A stretch of 38,594 bases of DNA from Halorubrum halodurans (GCF_002252985.1 NZ_NHPJ01000008.1:1-38594), one strand, 5' to 3'; positions 1 through 8,415 are shown, counted from the stretch's first letter. Numbers and translations: made by a program. The notes: generated by a model from the letters alone, not told the origin.

Positions 1-698
1 CCCGCGATCCGGTCGGCGAGGCCCGGCTCCGCCCGTTCGACGGCCGCGCGCATCGAGGCGTCCTCGCGCTCGCCGTTCCGCCCCGGCTCCGCGTCCGGGC
101 GGACGAGCAGGAACCGCCAGTCGTCGGGGACCGCGTGGCGCGCGGCGACCGGCGGGACGGTCCACTCCCCGTCGGCCGGCCGGTCGGTCGTGAACCGCGC
201 GGTCGGGTGGCCCGCGTCGAGGACGAACCCCCCCGCCTCGAAGGCCGCGACGCCGATCCCGGATCGACCGCCCCGGCCCAGCGCGGGAGCGCGCTCGCGG
301 ACCGCCGGCTCCCGGCCGTGCGCCCGCGCGACCGCCGTGAGCGTCGTCGCGGCCAGCTGCGTGCCGCTTCCCAGCCCCGCGTGTCGCGGGAGCGACGCCC
401 GGACCGTGACGGCCGCGCCCGGCACGTCGAGCAGGTCGACGGCGGTCGCGGCGTACCCGCGGGCGTCGGCGCGGACCTCGTCGTGGACGTCGGGGCGGCC
501 CGCGGTCGCTCCCGACTCGCCGGCATCGGCGAGCGCGTCCGCCTCCACGGCCGCCGTCACCGACTCCGCGGGAACCGCCTCGACGGTCACCCGCGGCTCC
601 GCGAGCGCCAGCCCGAGCGCGCCGTAGAGACGCTCGTGGGAGAGGCTGAGGTTACAGAACCCGAAGTGGAGCCGCGCGCCGGCGCTCGCGAGTGCCAT
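1..698 (-). CDS. mptG: beta-RFAP synthase homologue (GHMP kinase superfamily), partial
   Basis: This is the N-terminal ~232 residues of a beta-ribofuranosylaminobenzene 5'-phosphate synthase-like protein; the C terminus lies beyond the left edge. In methanogens the enzyme joins PRPP and 4-hydroxybenzoate in the first committed step of methanopterin synthesis. Visible family marks are the N-terminal ARLHFGF stretch (residues 8-14), a GALGLAL segment, the GHMP glycine loop GLGSGTQLA (about 105-115), and GRGGRSGIGVAAFEAGGF (about 140-158), which is highly characteristic of this family rather than of general GHMP kinases. The ATG at 698 is supported by a TATA-like CTTTTATG (725-732, minus strand) about 27-34 bases upstream, suggesting a leaderless mRNA. 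Haloarchaea are not known to make methanopterin, so the substrate here is uncertain. Family call is firm; the biochemical role is open. Confidence 0.88.
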   Translation of the reverse strand, partial: MALASAGARLHFGFCNLSLSHERLYGALGLALAEPRVTVEAVPAESVTAAVEADALADAGESGATAGRPDVHDEVRADARGYAATAVDLLDVPGAAVTVRASLPRHAGLGSGTQLAATTLTAVARAHGREPAVRERAPALGRGGRSGIGVAAFEAGGFVLDAGHPTARFTTDRPADGEWTVPPVAARHAVPDDWRFLLVRPDAEPGRNGEREDASMRAAVERAEPGLADRIA

Positions 699-796
699 CG
701 TCGTCCCCGCGTTCGCCCCGGACGCATAAAAGGGACCGAGACCGGGGCGAAAACCGCCTCCCCGGCCGCTCGGCGCGGTCCGGTCCCGCCGGCCGG

Positions 797-1135
797 CTAC
801 TCCTCCCAGTCCGGGTTCGGTCGCGGGGGCGCGAACACGTCGAACCCCTCGACCGGCACCTCGCCCTCGTTGACCGCCGCGTGCGGCTCCCCGCCGGGGA
901 TCGCGAACGTGTCGCCCGCGTGGACCGTCCGCTCCTCGCCGTCGACGACGAAGGTGAGCGCGCCGGCCGTGACCGTCCCGACCTGCTCGTGCGGGTGGTC
1001 GTGTTCGGGGACCTCCGCGCCCGGCTCGATGTAGAACCGCTGGATGCTCGCCTCGTCGCCCGCGGCCCCCTGGGTGAGGTGGACGCCGGGGACCGCCTCC
1101 GTCGCCTCGACCTCGTCGTCGGATACGATGTCCAT
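797..1135 (-). CDS. small single-domain cupin protein
   Basis: A 112-residue protein that is almost entirely one conserved beta-barrel (cupin) domain. Motif 1 is PEHDHPHEQVGTVTAG and motif 2 is GDTFAIPGGEPHAAVN, so the His/His/Glu/His metal ligands are complete and the protein probably binds a divalent metal. I chose ATG 1135 over the in-frame GTG at 1144 because a TATA-like TTTAAG (1161-1166) lies 26-31 bases before the ATG, the leaderless spacing. The gene lies between the beta-RFAP synthase and YcaO genes, all on the minus strand but each with its own promoter-like element. The substrate cannot be inferred; small cupins range from dioxygenases to sugar isomerases and binding proteins. Confidence 0.85.
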   Translation of the reverse strand: MDIVSDDEVEATEAVPGVHLTQGAAGDEASIQRFYIEPGAEVPEHDHPHEQVGTVTAGALTFVVDGEERTVHAGDTFAIPGGEPHAAVNEGEVPVEGFDVFAPPRPNPDWEE

Positions 1136-1160
1136 ACGACCCACCGCGACGCGGCGTCAC

Positions 1161-1166
1161 TTAAAC
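1161..1166 (-). promoter_or_regulatory. TATA element of the cupin gene
   Basis: The minus-strand TTTAAG is 26-31 bases upstream of ATG 1135 in otherwise GC-rich DNA. It decides the start in favour of 1135 over GTG 1144 and implies a leaderless transcript. Confidence 0.5.
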
Positions 1167-1227
1167 ACGCGGGGCGGACGGGGAGCCATCCGCCGGACCC
1201 CCGAAGGAAGCCGGCGAGGCCACGCGC

Positions 1228-3015
1228 TCACGGGAACGGGTGGTACTCCCGGTCGAGCGTCGGCTCGAACCCCATCGATCGGGGGACCTCGCGGGCGCGC
1301 TCGCCGAAGAACGGGTCGCCGGTGAAGAGCGGCTGCGCGCCGGGAACGAGGACGCGAACGGCCTCGAAGCCGAGCGCGGCCACGTCGCGGGTCGTCGTGC
1401 GCGCGACGACGGGGTCGAGCCCGACCGACCGGACCCGGTCGACGACCGTCTCGAGTTCGGCGGTGCCGCCGTCCCCGCTGCGGGAGTCGGACTCGCCGTC
1501 CGCCTCGCCGCCGAAGCCGGGCGCGTCGAGGGTCGCGGCCGGAACCGTCGCGTCGGGGTCGAAGAACTCGCGCGTCGCGTCCGGGAGGTCGGCGTGGCGG
1601 CCGATCGCGGCACCCTGCTCGCCGGCGGTCTCTCTCCCCATCGACCGGAGCTCCGTCCAGTTCTGGAGCGCCTCCGCGAGCGCGTTCCGGGCCGCGGCGG
1701 CCGGGTCGAGGTCCGCGCCCGACCCCGCGGCGAAGCGGGGCCAGTCGCCGTCGCGGTGGACGGCGGCGGCGACGACCGGCACGTCGACGTCGGTCGTGAC
1801 GAGCAGCGTCGAGACCGACAGCGATTCGGCACGGGCGCGCTTCTCGAGCCGATCGACCACCGGATCGTCGAGGTCGAGCCCGAGCGGCTCCGTCGTCGAG
1901 TACCACGTGGTCATGGTGGCGTCGCGCTCGATCGTCTCGTACAGCCCCGACAGCGCGGCCTCCGCGCCGGTGTTGCCGAGACCGAGCCCGGTCGTGATCG
2001 CGGGACGGTACCGAGGCTCCGGCGGCGGGAAGTGGACGAACTCCGCGGGGAGGCTGACGACCGTCTCGGCATCCGGCGACGGATCGCCGTTCCGCGGCGG
2101 CGATCCCGCCGGACCCGTCGTCCCGACCAGCCGCTCGCCCGTGGTCCACGCGAGCTCGTCTCCCGGCGCGTACGCCGCGGCGTCGTCCGGGCGGACGAAC
2201 GCGTCCGGCGCCACCGGGTTCGGCACGTCGGCCTCGGTCGCGGTCGTGAACGACGACTCCCGGTAGACGCCCGCGGCGTAGCGCTCGAGCCCCTCGCCGA
2301 GCGCCTTCATGAACGCGGCGTCCCAGTCGTCGTCGGCCCCGGCGGCGAACTCCGCGGCGCGGACGTCCGAGAACCGCGTCGTGTCGGCGACGTGCGAGAC
2401 GTAGTACGGCACCGGGAACGACTCGCGTTCGCCGACCTCGGAGACGAGCCCGACCCGGTCGTCGACGCCCCGCTCCGCGCGCTCCAGCGCCGCCGAGATC
2501 GACCGGCGCTCGCCCTCGAGCGGGAGCGCCGGGGCGGGGTCGGAGCCGCAGCCGCAGCCGGGGACCGGGAGCAGCGTTCGCGTCGGACCGGGGACCTCCC
2601 GGACCGTGTCGCCCACGGGATCGCCGGCGAGCAGCCGGATCGCCGTCCGGCCGGCGACCGCCCCGGCGTATCGGACGGCGGAGCGCGTCCCCCGCGGCGC
2701 GTCCGCCGCCTCGGCGCCGCCGCTCGCGACCCGCCCTCCGAGACAGTCGTAACACGCGTCCTCGAGGACCGTCACCGCGGCGTCGACGTCCGCGAGCGGG
2801 GTCCCGCCGACCCCGCCGACCTCGACGGCGATCCAGCGGTCGAGCAGGTCGTTCGCGGCGTCGAACGTCGCCGATCCGGTCGTGTCGACGACGACGGCGA
2901 GGTCGAACCCGTCGAGCAGCGACGGCTCGACCGGCATCACGTTCACGTCGACGTCGCCGAGCGCGGCCGAGACGGCCTCGACCGCGGGACCGTCGCCGAC
3001 CAGTCCGATGTCCAT
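1228..3015 (-). CDS. YcaO family protein with N-terminal E1-like (TOMM partner-type) domain
   Basis: A 595-residue protein. Residues about 200-595 form a YcaO domain, an ATP-dependent enzyme that activates backbone amides for azoline or thioamide formation. ATP/Mg-binding signatures are visible: KALGEGLERY, then GLGLGNTGAEAALSGLYET followed by IERDA, then NALAEALQNWTELR. The C terminus ends in YHPFP, resembling the proline-rich tail of azoline-forming YcaOs. The first ~170 residues resemble the degenerate E1/ThiF-like partner of TOMM cyclodehydratases (MDIGLVGDGPAVEAV start). Its cysteines C88, C91, C154 and C156 are the only ones in the whole protein and probably form a zinc site. A TATA-like run at 3037-3045 precedes ATG 3015. 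No TfuA, dehydrogenase, transporter or precursor peptide is seen nearby, so the target (peptide, protein or other) is unknown. Confidence 0.87.
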   Translation of the reverse strand: MDIGLVGDGPAVEAVSAALGDVDVNVMPVEPSLLDGFDLAVVVDTTGSATFDAANDLLDRWIAVEVGGVGGTPLADVDAAVTVLEDACYDCLGGRVASGGAEAADAPRGTRSAVRYAGAVAGRTAIRLLAGDPVGDTVREVPGPTRTLLPVPGCGCGSDPAPALPLEGERRSISAALERAERGVDDRVGLVSEVGERESFPVPYYVSHVADTTRFSDVRAAEFAAGADDDWDAAFMKALGEGLERYAAGVYRESSFTTATEADVPNPVAPDAFVRPDDAAAYAPGDELAWTTGERLVGTTGPAGSPPRNGDPSPDAETVVSLPAEFVHFPPPEPRYRPAITTGLGLGNTGAEAALSGLYETIERDATMTTWYSTTEPLGLDLDDPVVDRLEKRARAESLSVSTLLVTTDVDVPVVAAAVHRDGDWPRFAAGSGADLDPAAAARNALAEALQNWTELRSMGRETAGEQGAAIGRHADLPDATREFFDPDATVPAATLDAPGFGGEADGESDSRSGDGGTAELETVVDRVRSVGLDPVVARTTTRDVAALGFEAVRVLVPGAQPLFTGDPFFGERAREVPRSMGFEPTLDREYHPFP

Positions 3016-3108
3016 GCCGCGGTCGACGGGGAGGAGGGAAAAAAAGGGGACGGGGGCGGCGGGCCACGGGAGCGGTCGACGCCGACCGCGACGAGGGGGC
3101 GACCGCGG

Positions 3109-3921
3109 CTACGCGAGCAGGTCGGCGGCGGCGTCGGCGAACGCCGCGGCGTCGACGCCGACCAGCCGGTCGTCGCCGAGCTTGAGCCGGAGTCGCGGGC
3201 GCCCCACGTCGATCGGGACCTTCTCGGTGTCGATGACCCCGACGTCCTCGAGCCGGGTCTTCGTCCGGGAGAACGTCGCCTTCGAGGCGATCCCCACGTC
3301 CTCGCCCCACTTCGAGATGTCGTACAGCAGGACGTCGTTGCGCGCGGCGACGAGGAGCGAGACCGTCACCTCGTCGAGTCCGTCGTCGCCGCGCGCGCTC
3401 TCCAAGGACGCGAGCACCGCGTCGAAGTCGTCGCGGACGTCCTCGCCGATGTCGGCCGCCATCGTCTCGCGAACGCGGCTGATCGACGGCGTGCGGAGCG
3501 CGTACTCCTCTGCGTCCGCGAACGCGTCGCGGTGCGTCCCGAAGACCTCGGAGACGAACGCCTCCTCCGTCGTCGAGAGGGCGGCGACGCGCTCGCCGGC
3601 GTTCACGAGCGCGACGACCTTCGACTCCGAGACGAACAGCGCGTTGTCCGCGTCCTCGGGGAGGACGCGAAGCGTCAACGCCCCGGACTCGAGGAGGTCC
3701 GCGGCCTTCGAGGCGACGAGGAAGTCGTCCATGACGTCCTTCAGCACGCGCTCGTCGGCGAGCATCGACATCGCCGGGAGGTCGTCGCGATCGACGGCGG
3801 CGTCGACGAGCGAGACGATCGTCGACGCCGGCGGATCGATCACGAACAGCTCCTCGTCGGAGCCGGCGAACGCCGCCTCGAGGACCTCCTCCACCCCGGA
3901 TTCCAATAAATTCGACACCAT
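3109..3921 (-). CDS. tbsP: TbsP-type transcriptional regulator (DUF5821)
   Basis: A 270-residue protein that I recognise as the haloarchaeal family described as TbsP, which works with TrmB in control of gluconeogenic genes in Haloferax. The C-terminal third carries the strongly conserved stretch LLYDISKWGEDVGIASKATF, followed by SRTKTRLEDVGVIDTEKVP and DVGRPRLRLKLGD. This reads as a winged helix-turn-helix, with recognition helix and wing. The N-terminal ~150 residues are a probable sensor or dimerisation region (LADERVLKDVMDDFLVASKAADLL). It is divergent from glyA, with both promoters in 3922-4096, so it could also influence that gene (inference). A minus-strand GGAG (3926-3929) lies four bases before ATG, but the AT-rich TATA candidate at 3951-3962 would place the transcript start nearly on it. 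Confidence 0.75.
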   Translation of the reverse strand: MVSNLLESGVEEVLEAAFAGSDEELFVIDPPASTIVSLVDAAVDRDDLPAMSMLADERVLKDVMDDFLVASKAADLLESGALTLRVLPEDADNALFVSESKVVALVNAGERVAALSTTEEAFVSEVFGTHRDAFADAEEYALRTPSISRVRETMAADIGEDVRDDFDAVLASLESARGDDGLDEVTVSLLVAARNDVLLYDISKWGEDVGIASKATFSRTKTRLEDVGVIDTEKVPIDVGRPRLRLKLGDDRLVGVDAAAFADAAADLLA

Positions 3922-3963
3922 CTATCTCCTCGTATACAATTCGGATATCTATTTAATATTAAC
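3922..3963 (-). promoter_or_regulatory. promoter region of tbsP with GGAG motif
   Basis: An AT-rich stretch (3951-3962, reading TTAATATTAAAT on the minus strand) is the best TATA candidate for tbsP. A GGAG at 3926-3929 resembles a Shine-Dalgarno but is close to both the start codon and the predicted transcript start, so its use is doubtful. Confidence 0.45.
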
Positions 3964-4066
3964 GGGATTATGGGAGCGAACAACGTCGTTTGGGGACGTC
4001 TACCGGACGAAATCGGCCGATCAGGCGATCCGGCCGCTGCTCCCCGTTCCGCCCGCGACGGACAGG

Positions 4067-4073
4067 CTTAATG
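4067..4073 (+). promoter_or_regulatory. TATA element of glyA
   Basis: CTTAATG lies 24-30 bases before ATG 4097. It supports the internal start of glyA rather than any of the upstream in-frame methionines, and a leaderless transcript. Confidence 0.5.
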
Positions 4074-4096
4074 TGCCGTCGGCCGCGACGAGGGGT

Positions 4097-5344
4097 ATGG
4101 ACAACGAGAACCTCCGGGCGGTCGACCCGGCGGTGGCGGACGCGCTGGCCGGCGAGCGGACGAGACAGGAGGAGACGCTCGCGATGATCGCGAGCGAGAA
4201 CCACGTCAGCGAGGCCGTCCTGGAGGCCCAGGGCAGCGTGCTCACGAACAAGTACGCCGAGGGCTACCCCGGCGCGCGCTACTACGCCGGCTGCGAGTAC
4301 GCCGACGAGGTCGAGGAGCTCGCGATCGAGCGGGCGACGGAGCTGTGGGGCGCCGACCACGTCAACGTCCAGCCGCACTCGGGGACGCAGGCGAACCAGG
4401 CGGTCTACTACTCGGTGCTCGAACCGGGCGATAGGATCCTCTCGCTCGACCTGAACCACGGCGGCCACCTCTCACACGGCCACCCGGCGAACTTCACCGG
4501 ACAGATCTACGACGTCGAACAGTACGAGGTCGACCCCGAGACCGGCTACATCGACTACGAGGGGCTGCGAGAGACGGCCGAAGAATTCGACCCCGACATC
4601 GTCGTCTCCGGCTACTCCGCGTACCCGCGGACGGTCGACTGGGAGGCGATCCAGGCGGCCGCCGACGCGGCCGACGCCTACCACCTCGCCGACATCGCCC
4701 ACATCACCGGGCTCGTCGCCGCCGGCGTCCACCCCTCGCCGGTCGGGATCGCCGACTTCGTCACCGGCTCGACGCACAAGACGATCCGCGCCGGCCGCGG
4801 CGGGATCGTGATGTGTGACGAGGAGTTCGCCGACGACGTCGACAAGGCCGTCTTCCCCGGCGGGCAGGGCGGCCCCCTGATGCACAACGTCGCCGGGAAG
4901 GCCGTCGGGTTCAAGGAGGCGCTCAAGCCCGAGTTCGAGGAGTACGCGCAACAAGTCGTCGACAACGCCGAGACCCTCGCGGAGACGCTCCAGGGCCACG
5001 GGCTCTCCCTGGTCTCCGGCGGCACCGACAACCACCTCGTGTTGGTCGACCTCCGCGAGTCGCACCCCGACCTCTCGGGCGGCGACGCCGAGGACGCGCT
5101 CGCGGCCGCGAACGTCGTGCTCAACGGGAACACCGTCCCCGGCGAGACGCGCTCCCCGTTCGATCCCTCCGGGATCCGCGCCGGCACCGCCGGGCTCACG
5201 ACCCGCGGGTTCGACGCGGACGCGATGGCGGAGGTCGGCGACCTCATCTACCGCGTGATCGACGACGCCGACAGCGAGGACGTGATCTACGAGGTCGGCG
5301 AGCGCGTCGTCGAGCTCTGCCGGGAGTACCCGCTGTACGACTGA
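4097..5344 (+). CDS. glyA: serine hydroxymethyltransferase
   Basis: This PLP enzyme interconverts serine plus tetrahydrofolate with glycine plus 5,10-methylene-tetrahydrofolate, the main entry of one-carbon units. The 415-residue protein is full length. Conserved blocks include MIASENHVSEAVLEAQGSVL near the N terminus, EGYPGARYYAGCEYAD, NVQPHSGTQAN, and the cofactor lysine K228 in GSTHKTIRAGRGG. The open frame runs far upstream without a stop, but only ATG 4097 begins the conserved protein (MDNENLRAVDP) and has a TATA element at the right distance. It is divergent from tbsP. The methylene-folate it makes is the likely substrate of the Mer-like reductase 3 kb downstream (inference). A GC-rich hairpin follows the stop. 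Confidence 0.96.
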   Translation: MDNENLRAVDPAVADALAGERTRQEETLAMIASENHVSEAVLEAQGSVLTNKYAEGYPGARYYAGCEYADEVEELAIERATELWGADHVNVQPHSGTQANQAVYYSVLEPGDRILSLDLNHGGHLSHGHPANFTGQIYDVEQYEVDPETGYIDYEGLRETAEEFDPDIVVSGYSAYPRTVDWEAIQAAADAADAYHLADIAHITGLVAAGVHPSPVGIADFVTGSTHKTIRAGRGGIVMCDEEFADDVDKAVFPGGQGGPLMHNVAGKAVGFKEALKPEFEEYAQQVVDNAETLAETLQGHGLSLVSGGTDNHLVLVDLRESHPDLSGGDAEDALAAANVVLNGNTVPGETRSPFDPSGIRAGTAGLTTRGFDADAMAEVGDLIYRVIDDADSEDVIYEVGERVVELCREYPLYD

Positions 5345-5353
5345 GCCGGCGGT

Positions 5354-5375
5354 CGGCCGGGGACGCCCCCGGCCG
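5354..5375 (+). terminator. GC-rich hairpin after glyA
   Basis: CGGCCGGGG and CCCCGGCCG form a perfect 9-bp stem around the 4-base loop ACGC, starting 9 bases after the glyA stop. No U-run follows, and archaeal termination usually depends on U-runs, so this may be an RNA 3'-end or stability element. Chance pairing is possible in DNA this GC-rich. Confidence 0.3.
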
Positions 5376-5442
5376 GATCGCGGTTCCGTCCCCCCGGCGC
5401 GGATCCGTACGTACAAAGTAGGGGCGGGTCCGACGGGGTCGT

Positions 5443-5853
5443 ATGGACGACCAGTCGTTTCTGGCTCGGCGTCTCGACCGCGCGGCCGCGCCGCTCGCGG
5501 TCGGCGACGTCCTCGTGGTGATGGCGTTCCTGACCGTCGGAACGCTCAGTCACACGTCGACGGACTTCCTCGCGAGCAACCCGACGTACCTGCTCGGCGT
5601 GTGGGCCCCGTTCCTGATCGGGTGGGTTCTCCTCGCGCCGCTGGTCGGCGCGTACTCGGCCGGCGCGGCGGAGACGGCGAAGTCGTCGGTCCCGCTCGTC
5701 GTGCGTTCGTGGGTCCCCGCGGCCGCCGTCGGGTTCGCCCTCCGGGCGTTCGTCTTCCGCGGCGGTGCCGCCCTCGCGTTCGTCGTCGTCATCCTCGTGA
5801 CCGGCGCGGTCGCGCTCGGCGGCTGGCGCGCGCTCTACTTCCGGTTGCGGTAG
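5443..5853 (+). CDS. DUF3054 family membrane protein
   Basis: A 136-residue integral membrane protein with four hydrophobic segments: about 21-37 ([17 protein letters not shown]), 48-70 ([21 protein letters not shown]), 85-103, and 108-128. The [13 protein letters not shown] and APFLIGW...LVGAYSAG pattern is that of DUF3054, an uncharacterised family common in haloarchaea and actinobacteria. TACAAAGTA at 5412-5420 gives leaderless spacing to ATG 5443. It sits alone between glyA and tsr3 on the same strand, with its own promoter. No function is known. Confidence 0.82.
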   Translation: MDDQSFLARRLDRAAAPLAVGDVLVVMAFLTVGTLSHTSTDFLASNPTYLLGVWAPFLIGWVLLAPLVGAYSAGAAETAKSSVPLVVRSWVPAAAVGFALRAFVFRGGAALAFVVVILVTGAVALGGWRALYFRLR

Positions 5854-5888
5854 TCGGATCCTCCGCCGCGTTCGACCGCTCCGTGCTC

Positions 5889-5896
5889 CTTATAAC
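5889..5896 (+). promoter_or_regulatory. TATA element of tsr3
   Basis: CTTATAAC lies 22-29 bases before GTG 5918 and supports GTG as the start of a leaderless message. Confidence 0.55.
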
Positions 5897-5917
5897 CGCC
5901 TCCCTCGAACGCGCACC

Positions 5918-6421
5918 GTGGACCTCCACGTCCGGTACGAGGGCGACGACGACCCCGACAAGTGTACGGCCCGGAAGCTCTCGCGGTTCGACCTCGCGGA
6001 ACTCCACCGCTCGGACCGCGCCACCCCGTACGGGATCGTTCTCAACCCGCACGCCGAGCGCGCGCTCTCGCCCGCGGACGCCGATCTCGCCCGCGAGGAG
6101 GCGCTCGTCGCGCTCGACTGCTCGTGGGAGTCGGCCGGCGAGAAGCGGTTCACGCTCCCCGGCGAGCACCGCGCGCTGCCGTACCTCGTCGCCGCGAACC
6201 CCGTGAACTTCGGCCGCCCGATGCGGCTCACGACCGTCGAGGCGTTCGCGGCCGCCCTCTCGATCCTCGGCGAGCCGGGCCACGCGGAGCGGGTCATGGC
6301 GAAGTTCACCTGGGGGGAGACGTTCCTCGAACTGAACGAGGAGCCGCTGCGGCGGTACGCCGACTGTGCGGACTCGAGCGAGGTCGTCGCGATCCAGCGG
6401 GAGTACCTCGACCGGGAGTGA
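5918..6421 (+). CDS. tsr3: Tsr3-type rRNA aminocarboxypropyltransferase
   Basis: A 167-residue protein of the DUF367/Tsr3 family. These enzymes move the 3-amino-3-carboxypropyl group of S-adenosylmethionine onto a uridine or pseudouridine in helix 31 of small-subunit rRNA, a late step in ribosome maturation. The N-terminal [20 protein letters not shown] and the central [20 protein letters not shown] block are diagnostic, and [20 protein letters not shown] completes the C-terminal part. Translation starts at GTG 5918, supported by the TATA element at 5889-5896. A start further upstream would have to cross that TATA box. It is on the same strand as cofE but separated by ~170 bases. Confidence 0.9.
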   Translation: MDLHVRYEGDDDPDKCTARKLSRFDLAELHRSDRATPYGIVLNPHAERALSPADADLAREEALVALDCSWESAGEKRFTLPGEHRALPYLVAANPVNFGRPMRLTTVEAFAAALSILGEPGHAERVMAKFTWGETFLELNEEPLRRYADCADSSEVVAIQREYLDRE

Positions 6422-6590
6422 GACGGAGATGCGCCCGGTTTCGTCCGACGGTGCGACGAGAGACACGGCCACGGAGGACGTCCCCACCCGGCACGCCGCC
6501 GTGTTTGCCAGTCAACCGCCGTGTCGCCGGGTAGCGTCAAGCCGGCCCGGTATCGGCGGGGTTTTTCCTCGCCGCCACGCAGGGTCGTGT

Positions 6591-7346
6591 ATGGAGCTGT
6601 TCGCCGTCCCGGACCTCCCGGAGATCCGGGAGGGAGACGACCTCGCTGCCATGATCGGCGAGCGCGTCGACCTCCGCGCCGACGACGTGGTCGTCGTGGC
6701 CAGCACCGTCGTCTCCAAGGCCGAGGGACGCACGTTCGACCTCGCCGACTTCCCGGCGAGCCCGCGTGCCGCCGAGATCGCCGACCGGCTCTCCGAGATC
6801 GCCGGCGAGGAGAAGGACCCCCGGTTCGCGCAGGCCGTCCTCGAGGAGTCGACGGAGCTGATCATGGAGGCCCCCTTCCTGCTCACGGCGACCCGCTTCG
6901 GGCACATCGGCGTCAACGCCGGGATCGACCGGTCGAACGTTCCCGGCGGCGACCTGCTGTTGCTCCCGAGGCGCCCCTCCGAGAGCGCGGCGCGGATCCG
7001 CGAGGGGCTCGCGGCCGACCGCGTGGTCGTCAGCGACACGTGCGGCCGGCCGTTCCGCCACGGCCAGCGCGGCGTCGCGATCGGCTGGGCCGGCATGCCG
7101 GCGAGCCGCGACTGGCGCGGCGAGCGCGACCGCGACGGCCGCGAGATGGGCGTCACCGTCCAGAACGTGATCGACGAGCTGGCGAGCGCCGCGAACCTCG
7201 TCGCCGGCGAGGGCGACGGGGGAACCCCGGTCGTCGTCGTCCGCGACTGGGCGTTCGGCGACCACGACGGCTCGGACAGCCACTTCCGCGAGGTCGAGGG
7301 CGACTTCGTCCGGCAGGCGCTCCGCGGCTGGAACTACGAGGCGTAG
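6591..7346 (+). CDS. cofE: coenzyme F420-0:L-glutamate ligase
   Basis: CofE adds gamma-linked glutamates to F420-0 using GTP, completing the deazaflavin cofactor. The 251-residue length fits the archaeal enzyme. Visible family blocks are VVVVASTVVSKAEGR, PFLLTATRFGHIGVNAGID near the middle, SDTCGRPFRHGQRGVAIG, and VVVVRDWAFGDHDGSD at the C terminus. GTTTTTCC (6561-6568) is a plausible TATA element 23-30 bases before ATG. The gene ends only 16 bases before mer, so the two are very likely co-transcribed. The product of CofE is the hydride carrier used by Mer-type enzymes, so the pairing makes biochemical sense. Confidence 0.94.
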   Translation: MELFAVPDLPEIREGDDLAAMIGERVDLRADDVVVVASTVVSKAEGRTFDLADFPASPRAAEIADRLSEIAGEEKDPRFAQAVLEESTELIMEAPFLLTATRFGHIGVNAGIDRSNVPGGDLLLLPRRPSESAARIREGLAADRVVVSDTCGRPFRHGQRGVAIGWAGMPASRDWRGERDRDGREMGVTVQNVIDELASAANLVAGEGDGGTPVVVVRDWAFGDHDGSDSHFREVEGDFVRQALRGWNYEA

Positions 7347-7362
7347 CCACACGACACCACCA

Positions 7363-8391
7363 ATGCTCGGCATCGAACTCACCCCCGAACACGACCCGCA
7401 CCGCATCGTCGACCTCGGCGTCCGCGCCGAGGCGGCCGGCTACGACGCCGTCTACTCGACGTGTCACTACAACAACCGCGACCCGTGGGCGGTCCTCTCG
7501 CGGCTCGCGGCCGCCACGGAGTCGGTCCGGCTCGGCCCCGGCGTCGCCAACCCCTACGAGACCCATCCCGTCACCCTCGCCTCGAGGGTCGCCACCCTCG
7601 ACGAGCTCTCCGAGGGCCGCGCCGTCTTCGGGCTCGGCCCCGGCGACCCCTCGACGCTGCGGAACCTCGGGCTCGCCGACGAGCGGGGGCTCCGCCCGGT
7701 CTTGGAGGCGTTCAAGACCGCGCAACGACTGTGGGCCGGCGAGCGCGTCGACCACGACGGGACCTTCGACGCGGACGACGCGGGACTCAACTACGAGCCC
7801 CCGCAGGGGGCGTCGATCCCGGTTCACGTCGGCGGCGAGGGGCCGCACATGTGCCGGATGGCGGCGAAACACGCCGACGGCCTGCTGTACAACGGATCGC
7901 ACCCCAAGGACCTCGCGTGGGCCCGCGAGCAGGTCGCCGACGGCCTCGCGGACCGCCCCGACTCGCGGGGCGAGTTCGACCTCGTCGCCTACGCCGCGGT
8001 GTCGGTCGCCGAGGACGCCGAGGCCGCCCGCGAGGCCGCGCGCCCCCCCGTGGCGTTCATCGCCGGCGGCGCGGCCCCGCCCGTGTTGGAGCGCCACGGG
8101 ATCGACCCCGACGCCGCCGCGGCCGTCGGCGAGCGCGTCTCCGCCGGCGACTTCTCCGCCGCCTTCGAGCGGGTGACGCCCGACATGATCGACGCGTTCT
8201 GTATGGCGGGCACGCCGGAGGCGGTCCGCGGGCGCGCGAGAGCCGTGGCCGAGCACGCCGACGGGCTGGTCGTCGGGTCGCCGCTCGGCCCGGATCTCGA
8301 GGCCGGCGTCGACCTCGCGGCCGAGGCGCTCGACGGGCTCTTCGAACCGCCGTCCGGTTCCCACGGGTCGGGGATCGAGAATCGGACCTGA
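7363..8391 (+). CDS. mer: Mer-like F420-dependent methylene-tetrahydropterin reductase
   Basis: A 342-residue luciferase-like (LLM) F420-dependent oxidoreductase. It matches 5,10-methylene-tetrahydromethanopterin reductase in length and in blocks such as [59 protein letters not shown], and [20 protein letters not shown]. In methanogens Mer reduces methylene- to methyl-H4MPT with reduced F420. Haloarchaea use folate, and homologues of this gene are widely suspected to be their methylene-tetrahydrofolate reductase, supplying methyl groups for methionine. That role is inference. It follows cofE by 16 bases without a separate promoter. A small hairpin (6-bp stem, 8393-8409) begins two bases after the stop. 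Confidence 0.88.
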   Translation: MLGIELTPEHDPHRIVDLGVRAEAAGYDAVYSTCHYNNRDPWAVLSRLAAATESVRLGPGVANPYETHPVTLASRVATLDELSEGRAVFGLGPGDPSTLRNLGLADERGLRPVLEAFKTAQRLWAGERVDHDGTFDADDAGLNYEPPQGASIPVHVGGEGPHMCRMAAKHADGLLYNGSHPKDLAWAREQVADGLADRPDSRGEFDLVAYAAVSVAEDAEAAREAARPPVAFIAGGAAPPVLERHGIDPDAAAAVGERVSAGDFSAAFERVTPDMIDAFCMAGTPEAVRGRARAVAEHADGLVVGSPLGPDLEAGVDLAAEALDGLFEPPSGSHGSGIENRT

Positions 8392-8407
8392 TAACCTCGG
8401 GATGAGG

Positions 8408-8415
8408 TTCATTAC
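8408..8415 (+). promoter_or_regulatory. TATA-like element of the transducer gene
   Basis: TTCATTAC lies 23-30 bases before ATG 8438. It sits inside the open frame that begins at 8402, which argues that the upstream methionine is not used. Confidence 0.4.

Noticed and set aside
1240..3909. Long plus-strand open frame opposite the YcaO and TbsP genes
   Set aside because: Its translation is dominated by arginine, glycine and valine repeats, a shadow of GC-rich antisense DNA, and it overlaps two clear minus-strand genes.
2882..4096. Upstream extension of glyA to an 820-residue protein
   Set aside because: The added part crosses the TbsP gene and is serine/threonine/arginine noise; the conserved enzyme and its TATA element begin at 4097.
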